The translations under genes were made by a program, and so were the position numbers. From an uncultured Oscillospiraceae bacterium (GTDB taxonomy: Bacteria; Bacillota; Clostridia; Oscillospirales; Ruminococcaceae), in assembly GCA_910579545.1 (NCBI GenBank), contig CAJTVI010000038.1:1-24285 (forward strand): a stretch of 24,285 nucleotides of DNA, in the 5' to 3' direction. Positions within the stretch are counted from its first letter, which is position 1, and every line of letters begins with the position of its first letter. The notes beneath the pieces were generated by a model that had not been told where the DNA came from, did not search any database, and was given only the letters and a program-made list of their open reading frames with translations. This document shows, piece after piece, positions 13,623 to 21,111 of this stretch.

Positions 13623-14219
13623 ATGGCCCTGATCCTTGCGTCGGCCAGCCCGCGCCGCAGCGAGCTGCTGGCCCGCATCACCCCGCACTTTACGGTGCAG
13701 GCGAGCGATTTTGACGAGGGCGCCGTCTCGGCCCCCACCCCGCGCGAGACCGCCCTGGCCCTGGCAAGGGGCAAATGCCTTGCGGTGGCCGCGCTGCACC
13801 CCCAGGACCTGGTGGTGGGCTGCGACACGGTGGTGGAGTGCGCCGGCCAGGTGTTCGGCAAGCCCAGGGACGCGGCCGACGCCCGCCGGATGCTCACGGC
13901 CCTTTCGGGGGCCGACCACTTTGTGCACACCGGGGTGGCCCTTGCCGGCCCAGGGCTCGCAAACGCCCAGTGCTTCGCGGCCACCACCCGGGTGCGGTTT
14001 TTCCCTTTGACCGATGCGCAGATCGAGGCGTATATCGCCACCCCCGAACCATATGATAAGGCAGGGGGGTACGGCATCCAGGGGGCGGCGGCCCTCTTTT
14101 GCGAGGAGATCGAGGGGGACTACTACAACATCATGGGCCTGCCGGTCAGCCGGCTGGCCCGGGCGCTGGCCCCGTTTTTGCAAAAAGAAGGGCGGTTTGC
14201 GCCGCAAAACCATGAATAA
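13623..14219 (+). CDS. maf: Maf-family nucleoside triphosphate pyrophosphatase
   Basis: A 198-aa Maf protein. Maf enzymes hydrolyse dTTP, UTP or modified nucleotides to monophosphates; overexpression of the Bacillus protein blocks septation, hence the name. Motifs: LASASPRRSELL at the N-terminus, FDEG, GCDTVV with the likely catalytic Asp68, HTGVAL, and YDKAGGYGIQG near residue 150. ATG 13623 follows AAAGGAG by 8 nt; GTG 13614 in the same frame overlaps that Shine-Dalgarno and is rejected. The 188-nt gap before it holds a 9-bp inverted repeat (13495-13503 with 13522-13530) without a T-run, and no clear promoter, so read-through from upstream is likely. The mreB promoter begins 24 nt after its stop. 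Confidence 0.95.
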   Translation: MALILASASPRRSELLARITPHFTVQASDFDEGAVSAPTPRETALALARGKCLAVAALHPQDLVVGCDTVVECAGQVFGKPRDAADARRMLTALSGADHFVHTGVALAGPGLANAQCFAATTRVRFFPLTDAQIEAYIATPEPYDKAGGYGIQGAAALFCEEIEGDYYNIMGLPVSRLARALAPFLQKEGRFAPQNHE

Positions 14220-14243
14220 ATTGAAAAAACATCCCCAGGGTCA

Positions 14244-14272
14244 TTGAGAAACCGGCCCGGTGCGGTTATAAT
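14244..14272 (+). promoter_or_regulatory. Promoter of the mreB operon
   Basis: TTGAGA (14244-14249), 17-nt spacer, perfect TATAAT (14267-14272). The start site would be near 14279, giving a leader of about 180 nt. The leader contains small hairpins, including AGGCGC-AAA-GCGCCT at 14397-14411 and a CCTGCC/GGCAGG pair just before it; no known riboswitch is recognised. Confidence 0.82.
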
Positions 14273-14459
14273 AGGGGGGATGGCCGCTTTTTTTGGCGGC
14301 CGCGGGGGGCGGCGCGTCAGGCGGCCTGCCCGCAAAGGCCAGCACACATCCTGCCCCGCAAAGCATCGGCAGGCAAACCAGATACAAGGCGCAAAGCGCC
14401 TGCAGGCGGGGCGGCGGCCCCCGGCAGGTCGGCGCGGCAGAAAGAGGAGTAGGGTCGTT

Positions 14460-15485
14460 ATGAGTTTCAGCAAGGCAATCGGCATCGATCTTGGCACCGC
14501 AAACACCTTGGTATATGTAAAGGGCAAGGGCATCGTCATGCGGGAGCCCAGCGTCGTGGCCATCGACACCCGCAGCAAGGTGCCGGACGTGCGCAGCGTC
14601 GGCCACGAGGCCAAGGCGGTCATCGGGCGCACCCCCGGCAGCATCGTGGCGGTGCGCCCCCTCAAGGACGGGGTCATCGCGGATTTCGACATCACCGCCA
14701 ACATGCTCAGCCATTTCATCAAAAAGGTCTGCGGCAGCAGCCGCTTCTTTGGGCCGCGGGTGGTCATCTGCATCCCCTCGGGGGTCACCGAGGTCGAGAG
14801 CCGCGCGGTGCGCGAGGCGGCCGAAAAGGCCGGCGCGCGGGAGGTGCGGGTCATCGAGGAGCCCATGGCCGCGGCCATCGGCGCGGGGCTGCCCATCAGC
14901 GAGCCCTCGGGCAGCATGGTGGTGGACATCGGCGGCGGCACCAGCGAGGTGGCGGTGATCAGCCTGGGGGGCATCGTGGCCAGCCGCAGCGTGCGGGTGG
15001 GCGGCGACGAGTTCGACCAGGCCATCATCGCCTACATCAAGCGCAAGTATAACCTCTTGGTGGGCGAGCGCACCGCCGAGCAGATCAAGATCGAGATCGG
15101 CTCGGCCTACCCGCTGGACGACGAGGGCAGCCTCGAGATCAAGGGCCGCAACTTAGTGGACGGCCTGCCCAAAAACATCACCGTGCGCTCGGAGGAGATC
15201 CGCGAGGCCCTCTCCGAAAGCCTGGACAAGGTGGTGGACGCGGTCAAGGAGACCCTCGAGCGCACCCCGCCCGAGCTCTCGGCCGACATCATCGACCACG
15301 GCATCACCCTCACCGGCGGCGGCGCGCTGCTGCGCGGGCTGGACCAGCTGATCCAGAGCGAGACCGGCATCGACGTGCATGTGGCCGAAAACCCGCTGGA
15401 CTGCGTGGCCATGGGCACCGGCATGGTGCTGGACAACTACGACCTTCTGGGCGACGTGCTGGATACCGACCCCCAGCACATGTGA
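14460..15485 (+). CDS. mreB: Rod shape-determining protein MreB
   Basis: A 341-aa bacterial actin that forms membrane-attached filaments directing side-wall synthesis. Nucleotide-binding motifs are complete: phosphate-1 GIDLGTANTLVY near the N-terminus, the RAVREAAEKAGAREVRVIEEPMAAAIGAG connecting region, phosphate-2 VVDIGGGTSEVAVIS, and the adenosine motif ITLTGGGALLRGLD near residue 285. ATG 14460 has AGAGGAG about 10 nt upstream and gives the standard N-terminus; the frame is open further upstream into the leader. It heads mreB-mreC-mreD-pbp2. The 144-nt mreB-mreC gap is very GC-rich and has inverted repeats but no good terminator. In many clostridia radC lies between maf and mreB; it is absent here. 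Confidence 0.98.
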   Translation: MSFSKAIGIDLGTANTLVYVKGKGIVMREPSVVAIDTRSKVPDVRSVGHEAKAVIGRTPGSIVAVRPLKDGVIADFDITANMLSHFIKKVCGSSRFFGPRVVICIPSGVTEVESRAVREAAEKAGAREVRVIEEPMAAAIGAGLPISEPSGSMVVDIGGGTSEVAVISLGGIVASRSVRVGGDEFDQAIIAYIKRKYNLLVGERTAEQIKIEIGSAYPLDDEGSLEIKGRNLVDGLPKNITVRSEEIREALSESLDKVVDAVKETLERTPPELSADIIDHGITLTGGGALLRGLDQLIQSETGIDVHVAENPLDCVAMGTGMVLDNYDLLGDVLDTDPQHM

Positions 15486-15629
15486 CCCGCCCCCGCCGGA
15501 TACCCGGGCGGGGCAATACCGCAACCACCCGCGCGGGCAGCCATCCCCTGGCGCCCGCGCTTTGCGGTTGGGGGCGCGGCGCCGCGCGCGCCGGGGCGCA
15601 GGGCGCCGCTTTTGCACAGGAGGCTTTGC

Positions 15630-16541
15630 ATGAAGGACTTTTTTTCCACCATCAAGTTTAAGCTGCTGGCCGGCCTGGTGGTGGTGCTGGCGGGCATGAT
15701 GGCCTATGCCGGCGCAAACGGCCGGCTCACCGCCGCCCCGCAGGAGCTGCTGGGGGCGGTCATGGCGCCCATCCAGCGCATCAGCGCCGCTATGAGCGGC
15801 GGGGTGAGCCAGCTGGTGGACAAATACGCCCGCATCGACGCCATCATGGAGGAAAACGAGGCCCTCCGGCAGGAAAACGCCGCTTTGCGCAACCAGCTGG
15901 TGGATTACGACCGGGTGCGCCAGGAGAACGAATCCTTCCAAAGCCGGTACAACATCGAGCGGGACCACCCCGAGTACACCTACGCCTCCGGCTTTGTGAT
16001 CGGGCGGGACCCCCTGGAGCAGTTTTTTGGCTTTACCATCGACAAGGGCACCCGGGACGAGGTGGAGCGGGGGGACATCGTGGTCTCGGACCAGGGCTAC
16101 CTCGTGGGCCGGGTCATCGAGGCAAACTTTACCTCGGCCAAGGTGCTCACCATCCTCAGCCCCAGCCTCAACGCGGCCGGGGTGGTCAGCCGCACCCGCG
16201 ACAACGGCATCCTCACCGGCGACTCGGCCTACGCGCCCGAGGGGCTGTGCCTGTTTACCAACCTCTCGCGGGACACCCTGGCCACGGTGGGCGACCAGAT
16301 CATCACCACCGGCCTTGGTGGGGTCTTCCCGCCGGACATCTTAGTGGGCACCATCCGGGAACTTGTGCCGGAATCCAGCGGCAAATCCACCATGGCGGTG
16401 GTGCAGCCCGGGGTCGAGATCGAAGCCCTCACCCATGTCTTTGTGATCACTTCTTATGATGGCGAGCTGCTGGCCGGCCAGGAAAGCACCCCCGATACCG
16501 AGGGCCTGCCCGCCCCGGACGCGTCCGGCGCCCAGGGCTGA
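15630..16541 (+). CDS. mreC: Rod shape-determining protein MreC
   Basis: A 303-aa bitopic membrane protein of the elongasome that joins MreB, MreD and PBP2. A TM helix lies at about 10-28 (FKLLAGLVVVLAGMMAYAG), then a coiled coil at about 65-105 (IDAIMEENEALRQENAALRNQLVDYDRVRQENE), then the two beta-barrel domains with GFTIDKGTRDEVERGDIVVSDQGYLVGRV and VITTGLGGVFPPDILVGTI, both typical of MreC. The C-terminal 25 residues are a low-complexity Pro/Asp/Gly tail. ATG 15630 follows a consensus AGGAGG by 6 nt; TTG 15612 in frame lies before that Shine-Dalgarno and is rejected. Confidence 0.96.
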   Translation: MKDFFSTIKFKLLAGLVVVLAGMMAYAGANGRLTAAPQELLGAVMAPIQRISAAMSGGVSQLVDKYARIDAIMEENEALRQENAALRNQLVDYDRVRQENESFQSRYNIERDHPEYTYASGFVIGRDPLEQFFGFTIDKGTRDEVERGDIVVSDQGYLVGRVIEANFTSAKVLTILSPSLNAAGVVSRTRDNGILTGDSAYAPEGLCLFTNLSRDTLATVGDQIITTGLGGVFPPDILVGTIRELVPESSGKSTMAVVQPGVEIEALTHVFVITSYDGELLAGQESTPDTEGLPAPDASGAQG

Positions 16542-16569
16542 CCGCCGCTGAAAAAGGGGAGGGTACGGC

Positions 16570-17094
16570 ATGGAAACACGCAAAAAGCGCCGGGCGCGGC
16601 TGCTGGGCAAGTGGTTTTGCTACAGCTGCGTGCTGGTGCTGGGGGGGGTGCTGCAAACCACCCCCGGTTTTTTGACCATCGGCAACGTCAAGCCGGTCTT
16701 TATCCTGCCGGTCTGCCTTGCGGTGGCGGTGGCCGAGGGGGCCTGGGCCGGCGCGGCCTTTGGCGCGGTGGGCGGCCTTTTGTGGGACCTCACCGCCGGG
16801 CGCACCGCCGGCCTTATGGCCATTGGGGTGCTGATGCTCTGCTTTGGGGCGGCCATTTTGCTGGAGCTCTACCTGCGTGCCAACCGCACCAACTTTTTGC
16901 TGCTGGCGGGGGTGGGCTGCCTTGCCATCCTCTCGATGGACTTTTTGTTCAACTACCTCATGCGGGGCTACGCGCGGCCGGCCGAGCGGTTTTTAAGCGT
17001 TGTGCTGCCCACCAGCGTTTTTACCGCGGCGGTCTCGCCGCTGGCCTGGTGGCTCATCCTGCGCGCCGCCGCCCGGTTTGCGCCCAAGGAGTGA
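16570..17094 (+). CDS. mreD: Rod shape-determining protein MreD
   Basis: A 174-aa polytopic membrane protein, normal MreD length, with about five hydrophobic segments (roughly 16-33, 42-58, 60-75, 80-98, 108-125 and a last one at 145-165). It has a basic start (METRKKRRARLLGK), KPVFILPVCLAVAVAEG and the GAVGGLLWDL motif, which corresponds to the conserved Gly-rich GxxxGLxxD region of MreD. It is thought to work with MreC in activating PBP2. ATG 16570 has GGGGAGGG 6 nt upstream. It begins 28 nt after mreC and ends 67 nt before pbp2. Confidence 0.92.
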   Translation: METRKKRRARLLGKWFCYSCVLVLGGVLQTTPGFLTIGNVKPVFILPVCLAVAVAEGAWAGAAFGAVGGLLWDLTAGRTAGLMAIGVLMLCFGAAILLELYLRANRTNFLLLAGVGCLAILSMDFLFNYLMRGYARPAERFLSVVLPTSVFTAAVSPLAWWLILRAAARFAPKE

Positions 17095-17161
17095 CCAGGG
17101 CTTCTGCCCCGCCGTATCCCCCAAAAAGGGGCATCCTTAAAACAGGAAGGTTTTGCGCACC

Positions 17162-19243
17162 ATGGAAGAAAAAACCACCCGCCGGCGTGTGTTCGCCCTC
17201 ATGGGGGTCTTGTCGGCGGTGCTGCTGCTGTTTGTGCTGCGGCTGGTCTACCTGCAGCTGGTAAAGGGCGAGGAACTGCTGGGCGAGGCCGAAAGCACCA
17301 CCTCCTACCTGTTTGATATCACGGCCGCCCGGGGCGAGATCGTGGACCGGTACGGCCGCAGCCTTGCCTCCAACACCACCGGCTACAACGTGGTGCTCAA
17401 CAAGCTTATGCTGGGCGGGGCCGACCTCAACGAGACGGTCCGCCAGCTGATCGGCATTTTGCAGGCCTCCAGCGAAAGCTGGAACGACACCCTGCTCATC
17501 AGCTACCCGGACGCCGGGGGCGGCTATGTGTTTACCGCCGACGAGAGCGAAACCGCCCAAAGCCGGCTCTCCACCTTAAAGGAGGCCATGAACCTCCAGC
17601 AGTACGCCACCGCCGACGAGGTCATGGCGGCGCTTGTGCGCCGGTTTGGGCTGGAGGGGTACGCCCCCATCTGGCAGCGGATGCTGGGCGGGGTGCGCTA
17701 CCAGATGATGCTGGAGGAATTTTCCTCCTCCAACAACTTTACCTTTGCCACCGATGTATCGGTCAAAACGGTGGCCACCATCCGGGAGCGCAGCCTCACC
17801 CTCGATGGGGTGCAGATCGTCGAAACCGCCCAGCGCAGCTACCCGGACGGCACCATCCTGCCCCATGTGCTGGGCAGCGTGGGCAGCATTTTGCGGGAGC
17901 AGTGGCGGGTCACCGACGAGAACGGCACGGTCAGCTACCCCTTGCGCGAAAAGGGATATAAAATGAGCGACCTCATCGGCCAGGCCGGGCTGGAAAAGGC
18001 CTATGAGGACCGGCTGCGCGGCTCGGACGGCCGGATGGAGATCATCCGGGATTCCAGCGGGGTCATCCAGTCCAACGCGGTCATCGTGGAGCCCAAGCCG
18101 GGCCAGACTCTCATGCTCACCGCCAACCTCGACTTCCAAAAGCGGGTGGACGAGGCGCTGGAGGCCCACATCCTGCGCATGCAGCAGACCCTGCCCGCCG
18201 GCGGAGGGCAGGAGGTCAACGCCGGCGCGGTGGTGGTGCTGGACCTGGCCGACAACGGCGTCCTTGCCATGAGCAACTACCCAAGCTACGATCTGAACCT
18301 TTACAGCGAGCAGTACGGCGCCTACAGTGCCGACCCCGGCCTGCCCCTTTTTAACCGGGCGCTGCAGGGGCAGTACACCCCCGGCTCCACCTTTAAGCCG
18401 GCGGTGGCGCTGGCGGCCCTCACCCAGGGCGTCGTGACCCCGCAGGACACGGTGGAGTGCACCGGCACCTATATGTACTATGCCCCCACCTACACCCCCG
18501 GCTGCCTGCGCTACCACCGGGGCATCTCCCGGGTCAACCTCAACGTGGCCCTCCAGCACAGCTGCAACATCTATTTTTACGACGTCGGCCGCCGGGTGGG
18601 CATCGACCGGTACGACCAGATGGCGGGCGACCTGGGCCTTGGGGTGCGCACCGGCCTCGAGGTCAACGAGGCCGCCGGCCATCTCACCCATAAGGAGGAC
18701 GACAACTACACCGTCGGCCTCGAGATCCAGGCCGCCATCGGGCAGGGCAACACGATGGTCACCCCGGTGCAGCTGGCCACCTACGCCAGCACCATCGCCA
18801 ACAACGGCACCCGCTGGCGCACCCATCTGGTGGCCGGCTTCTGCGATACCAACACCGGCGAGATCATCCAAAAGGTCGAGCCGGAAATCGAGGCCCAGAT
18901 CGAGGACACGGTGGGAGCCTTCAGCGCGGTGCAGCAGGGCATGGTCTCGGCCGCCCAAACCAGCGCCGTGCTGGCCGGCTACGCCTACCCCCTCGCGGTC
19001 AAAACCGGCAGCCCCCAGCGCAGCGAGTGGTATATGAACGGCGCCCAGCGCACCTACTATACCAATACGGTCATGATCGCCTACGGCCCGGTGGACGACC
19101 CCGAGATCGCGGTGGCCATCGTGCTGGAATACGGCGGCGGCGGCTCCAACGCCGCCCCGCTTTTGGTGGACATCTTCAACGCCTATTATTTTGACAAGAC
19201 CAGCAGCCTCCAGCCCACCCAGGAGGGGGTGCTGCTGCCCTGA
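17162..19243 (+). CDS. mrdA: Penicillin-binding protein 2 (elongasome transpeptidase)
   Basis: A 693-aa class B PBP that cross-links peptidoglycan during elongation. One TM helix at about 11-32 anchors it. The PBP dimerisation domain follows with the ARGEIVDRYGRSLA block (56-70). The transpeptidase domain has SxxK at Ser409-Lys412 (PGSTFKPA), SxN at Ser467-Asn469 (HSCN) and KTG at 614-616 (VKTGSPQ). All three active-site motifs are intact. ATG 17162 has AGGAAGG 11 nt upstream; TTG 17153 in frame is too close to it. Its place directly after mreD identifies it as the elongation PBP rather than a sporulation PBP. The partner rodA, often close by in clostridia, is not in the window. Confidence 0.94.
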   Translation: MEEKTTRRRVFALMGVLSAVLLLFVLRLVYLQLVKGEELLGEAESTTSYLFDITAARGEIVDRYGRSLASNTTGYNVVLNKLMLGGADLNETVRQLIGILQASSESWNDTLLISYPDAGGGYVFTADESETAQSRLSTLKEAMNLQQYATADEVMAALVRRFGLEGYAPIWQRMLGGVRYQMMLEEFSSSNNFTFATDVSVKTVATIRERSLTLDGVQIVETAQRSYPDGTILPHVLGSVGSILREQWRVTDENGTVSYPLREKGYKMSDLIGQAGLEKAYEDRLRGSDGRMEIIRDSSGVIQSNAVIVEPKPGQTLMLTANLDFQKRVDEALEAHILRMQQTLPAGGGQEVNAGAVVVLDLADNGVLAMSNYPSYDLNLYSEQYGAYSADPGLPLFNRALQGQYTPGSTFKPAVALAALTQGVVTPQDTVECTGTYMYYAPTYTPGCLRYHRGISRVNLNVALQHSCNIYFYDVGRRVGIDRYDQMAGDLGLGVRTGLEVNEAAGHLTHKEDDNYTVGLEIQAAIGQGNTMVTPVQLATYASTIANNGTRWRTHLVAGFCDTNTGEIIQKVEPEIEAQIEDTVGAFSAVQQGMVSAAQTSAVLAGYAYPLAVKTGSPQRSEWYMNGAQRTYYTNTVMIAYGPVDDPEIAVAIVLEYGGGGSNAAPLLVDIFNAYYFDKTSSLQPTQEGVLLP

Positions 19244-19293
19244 TGCGGCGGGGCCGGACCGACAGGGCAAAAGCCCGGCCCCGCGCCCGACAG

Positions 19294-19329
19294 CGGCGAG
19301 CGGCCGGCCGCCGGCCGGGCCCTTTTGGC
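19294..19329 (+). terminator. Possible weak terminator after mrdA
   Basis: CGGCCGG-CCG-CCGGCCG is a 7-bp stem followed by GGCCC and TTTT. A second inverted repeat, CGGGGCCGG with CCGGCCCCG, lies just upstream (about 19249-19284) without a T-run. The T-run is short and offset, so termination would be partial at best. Confidence 0.35.
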
Positions 19330-19457
19330 GGCGGGAGCGGCGCGGCTTTTGTTCTAAAACGGAAAATACCGCACGGCCGCCCCGCGCCCCGGGCCCTGCG
19401 CGCCCGCACCCCCGCGCTGCCGTGCCCCGCGCCCCTGCCAGACGGCGCGCGCTCGGG

Positions 19458-19560
19458 AAAATAGACAAGATAACGGGAAATTTTTGTACAAAATATCTTT
19501 GATAATTTGGTGAAAAAGCCTTGCCCCGCCCTGCCAAACTATGGTAACATGATAATGTAC
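19458..19560 (+). promoter_or_regulatory. AT-rich island upstream of minD, probable promoter region
   Basis: The 390-nt gap between mrdA and minD is GC-rich except for this stretch. The best promoter pair I can find is TTGCCC (19521-19526), 18-nt spacer, TAACAT (19545-19550), which is only fair. A perfect 12-bp palindrome TTTTGTACAAAA sits at 19482-19493. The rest of the gap shows only GC-rich inverted repeats. Confidence 0.4.
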
Positions 19561-19633
19561 CAGAGTCTCCATCTTTCCGCCCCGCAGGCAGAAAGCGGCT
19601 GCAAAAGGCCCGGGCAGGGGGGCGGTTTGGAGG

Positions 19634-20368
19634 ATGCTTTTGAGCGCACAAAGGATCATGATCACGTCCGGCAAGGGCGGCACCGGCAAAAGCACCGTCT
19701 CGGTGCTGCTGGGCGCGCGGCTGGCCGCCCACGGGCACAAGACCCTGCTCATCGAGCTGGATTCCGGTCTGCGCAGCGTCGATCTCATCGCCGGGGTCTG
19801 CGGCAAAACCGTCTACGACATCGAGGACGTGCTCTGCGGCCGGTGCGAGGGGGCCAAGGCGGTGGTGGAAAGCCCGTTTTACAAGGGCCTTTCGGTCATC
19901 TCGGCCCCCTACGAGGGCGGGGTCGTCCGGCCGGACGCGCTGGCGCGGCTTGCCGCGGCCATGGACCCTTTTTTCGATTTTCTGCTGCTGGACACCGCGG
20001 CCGGTATGGGCGCGCCCTTTGAGGCGGCGGCGCTGGTCTGCCCCACCGCGCTGCTGGTGCTCACCCCCGACCCGGTGGCCCTGCGGGACGGCCGCATCGT
20101 GGCCGACCGGCTGCTGGGGCAGGGCCAAAAAAGCCTGCGGCTGGTCATGAACCGGGTCTCGCCCAAAAGCTTCGGCGCGTCGGTGCGGGACCTTGATGAA
20201 TGCATCGACACGGTGGCCGTGCAGCTGGGCGCGGTCTTTCCCGAAAGCCCGGCCCTGGCCGGCGGCGCGGGGGGACAGGCCGTCCCGGCCGACGACGCCG
20301 CCTTTGCGGCGGCCGACAACCTTGCCCGGCGGCTTTTAGGCCAGCGGGTGCCCCTGCTGGTGCGGTAG
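19634..20368 (+). CDS. minD: MinD/ParA-family ATPase
   Basis: A 244-aa P-loop ATPase. The deviant Walker A GKGGTGKST (signature Lys14, catalytic-loop Lys19), the switch I region ELDSGLRSVDLIAG and Walker B FDFLLLDTAAGMG identify the MinD/ParA group, and GLRSVDL points to MinD. MinD normally binds the membrane through a C-terminal amphipathic helix and recruits the division inhibitor MinC. Here the C-terminus (NLARRLLGQRVPLLVR) could form such a helix but is not a clear match. It is somewhat shorter than typical MinD (about 260-270). minC and minE are missing. Start: ATG 19634 directly abuts GGAGG (19629-19633); TTG 19640 has the same GGAGG at 6 nt and may be the true start. Position after mrdA and before mgsA fits clostridial min loci. 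Confidence 0.82.
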   Translation: MLLSAQRIMITSGKGGTGKSTVSVLLGARLAAHGHKTLLIELDSGLRSVDLIAGVCGKTVYDIEDVLCGRCEGAKAVVESPFYKGLSVISAPYEGGVVRPDALARLAAAMDPFFDFLLLDTAAGMGAPFEAAALVCPTALLVLTPDPVALRDGRIVADRLLGQGQKSLRLVMNRVSPKSFGASVRDLDECIDTVAVQLGAVFPESPALAGGAGGQAVPADDAAFAAADNLARRLLGQRVPLLVR

Positions 20369-20418
20369 CGCCCGGCGATCCTGCAAAAAAAGAGGCGGTT
20401 TAGCACAGAAATTTTCCG

Positions 20419-20444
20419 GCGCCCTTTGGCGCACAAAAGGGCGC
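20419..20444 (+). promoter_or_regulatory. Hairpin between minD and mgsA-like gene
   Basis: A perfect 9-bp stem GCGCCCTTT/AAAGGGCGC with an 8-nt loop ends 32 nt before the start codon. It is not followed by T residues, so it is more likely an RNA stability or processing element than a terminator. Confidence 0.4.
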
Positions 20445-20476
20445 GCCAACAAACAAGCAAGGAGGGGGATGTTCCC

Positions 20477-20881
20477 ATGAATATCGCGCTGATCGCGCAC
20501 GATTCCAAAAAGGAGCTGATGGTGCAGTTCTGCATCGCCTACTGCCGGGTGCTCAGCCAGCACACGCTGGTAGCCACCGGCACCACCGGCAAGCTGGTCA
20601 GCGAGGGCACCGGGCTGTCGGTGCAGCGGTTCTTGTCCGGCACCCACGGCGGCGCGCAGCAGATCGCGGCCCGGGTGGCCTGCAACGAGATCGACATCCT
20701 GCTGTTCTTCCGCGACCCTATCAACGCCAAGCCCTCCGAGCCCAACGACATGAACCTTCTGCGCCTGTGCGACGTGCACAACATCCCCTTCGCCACCAAC
20801 ATCGCCACCGCCGAGGTGCTCATCCACGGCCTCGAGCGGGACGATTTCGCCTGGCGCGACATCGTCAACCCCCAGCGGTAG
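20477..20881 (+). CDS. mgsA: Methylglyoxal synthase homologue with altered active site
   Basis: A 134-aa MGS-like domain protein, full length for the family. Methylglyoxal synthase converts dihydroxyacetone phosphate to methylglyoxal and phosphate. Fold motifs are present: IALIAHDSKK (Asp9), TGTTGKLV, FFRDP (Asp80), LLRLCDVHNIPFATNIATAEVLI. However, the catalytic GGDQQ is GGAQQ (Ala60 for E. coli Asp71), and PHDPD is PSEPN (Ser87 for His98, Asn90 for Asp101). Substrate-binding residues therefore remain but three catalytic ones are changed, so normal activity is doubtful; it may be a divergent enzyme or a phosphate-ester sensor. ATG 20477 follows AAGGAGGGGG; an in-frame extension to 20426 includes the hairpin at 20419-20444 and is rejected. 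It follows minD as mgsA does in many clostridia. The symbol denotes the family only. Confidence 0.82.
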   Translation: MNIALIAHDSKKELMVQFCIAYCRVLSQHTLVATGTTGKLVSEGTGLSVQRFLSGTHGGAQQIAARVACNEIDILLFFRDPINAKPSEPNDMNLLRLCDVHNIPFATNIATAEVLIHGLERDDFAWRDIVNPQR

Positions 20882-20889
20882 CCCGCGCA

Positions 20890-20933
20890 GCGCCGCCCCT
20901 TGCGGCGGCCCTTGCCGCGCGGCGCAGCTTTTT
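20890..20933 (+). terminator. Terminator after the mgsA-like gene (first of two)
   Basis: Outer arms GCGCCGC (20890-20896) and GCGGCGC (20919-20925) enclose further pairing, followed by AGC and five T. It begins 9 nt after the stop codon. Confidence 0.55.
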
Positions 20934-20944
20934 CGCGCGCGTTC

Positions 20945-20978
20945 AGCCGGGCCGGGCGTTTCGCCCGGCCCGGCTTTG
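20945..20978 (+). terminator. Strong hairpin, second terminator before hisS
   Basis: A perfect 14-bp stem AGCCGGGCCGGGCG / CGCCCGGCCCGGCT with loop TTT, followed by TTG. The stem is very stable but the T-run is short. Confidence 0.65.
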
Positions 20979-21007
20979 TGCGCCGGCGGGTAAGCCCGCC
21001 GCCCCCC

Positions 21008-21036
21008 TTGCGCGCCGGGGCCGAAAGCCTTATAAT
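21008..21036 (+). promoter_or_regulatory. Promoter of hisS-aspS
   Basis: TTGCGC (21008-21013), 17-nt spacer, perfect TATAAT (21031-21036). The start site would be near 21043, giving a leader of about 70 nt, too short for a T-box. Confidence 0.75.
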
Positions 21037-21111
21037 AAGTACGCCGCCGTATGCCCAAACCGGGCGTTCCGCCCTTTTGGCCCCCGGCGGCAGGGAGTGA
21101 GGAAAGGACCC

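Noticed and set aside
14244..14459. N-terminal extension of MreB to 14244
   Set aside because: The extra frame covers the promoter and leader; MreB conservation begins at ATG 14460 behind AGAGGAG.
17576..20128. Long minus-strand open frame (850 codons) and similar antisense frames, e.g. 6049-8169 plus strand and 22107-24251 minus strand
   Set aside because: These lie opposite well-identified genes (mrdA, glgP, aspS) and are stop-free only because of the high GC content; they contain no family motifs.
21037..21111. T-box or other tRNA-sensing leader upstream of hisS
   Set aside because: The leader is only about 70 nt and lacks the T-box sequence and specifier stem.
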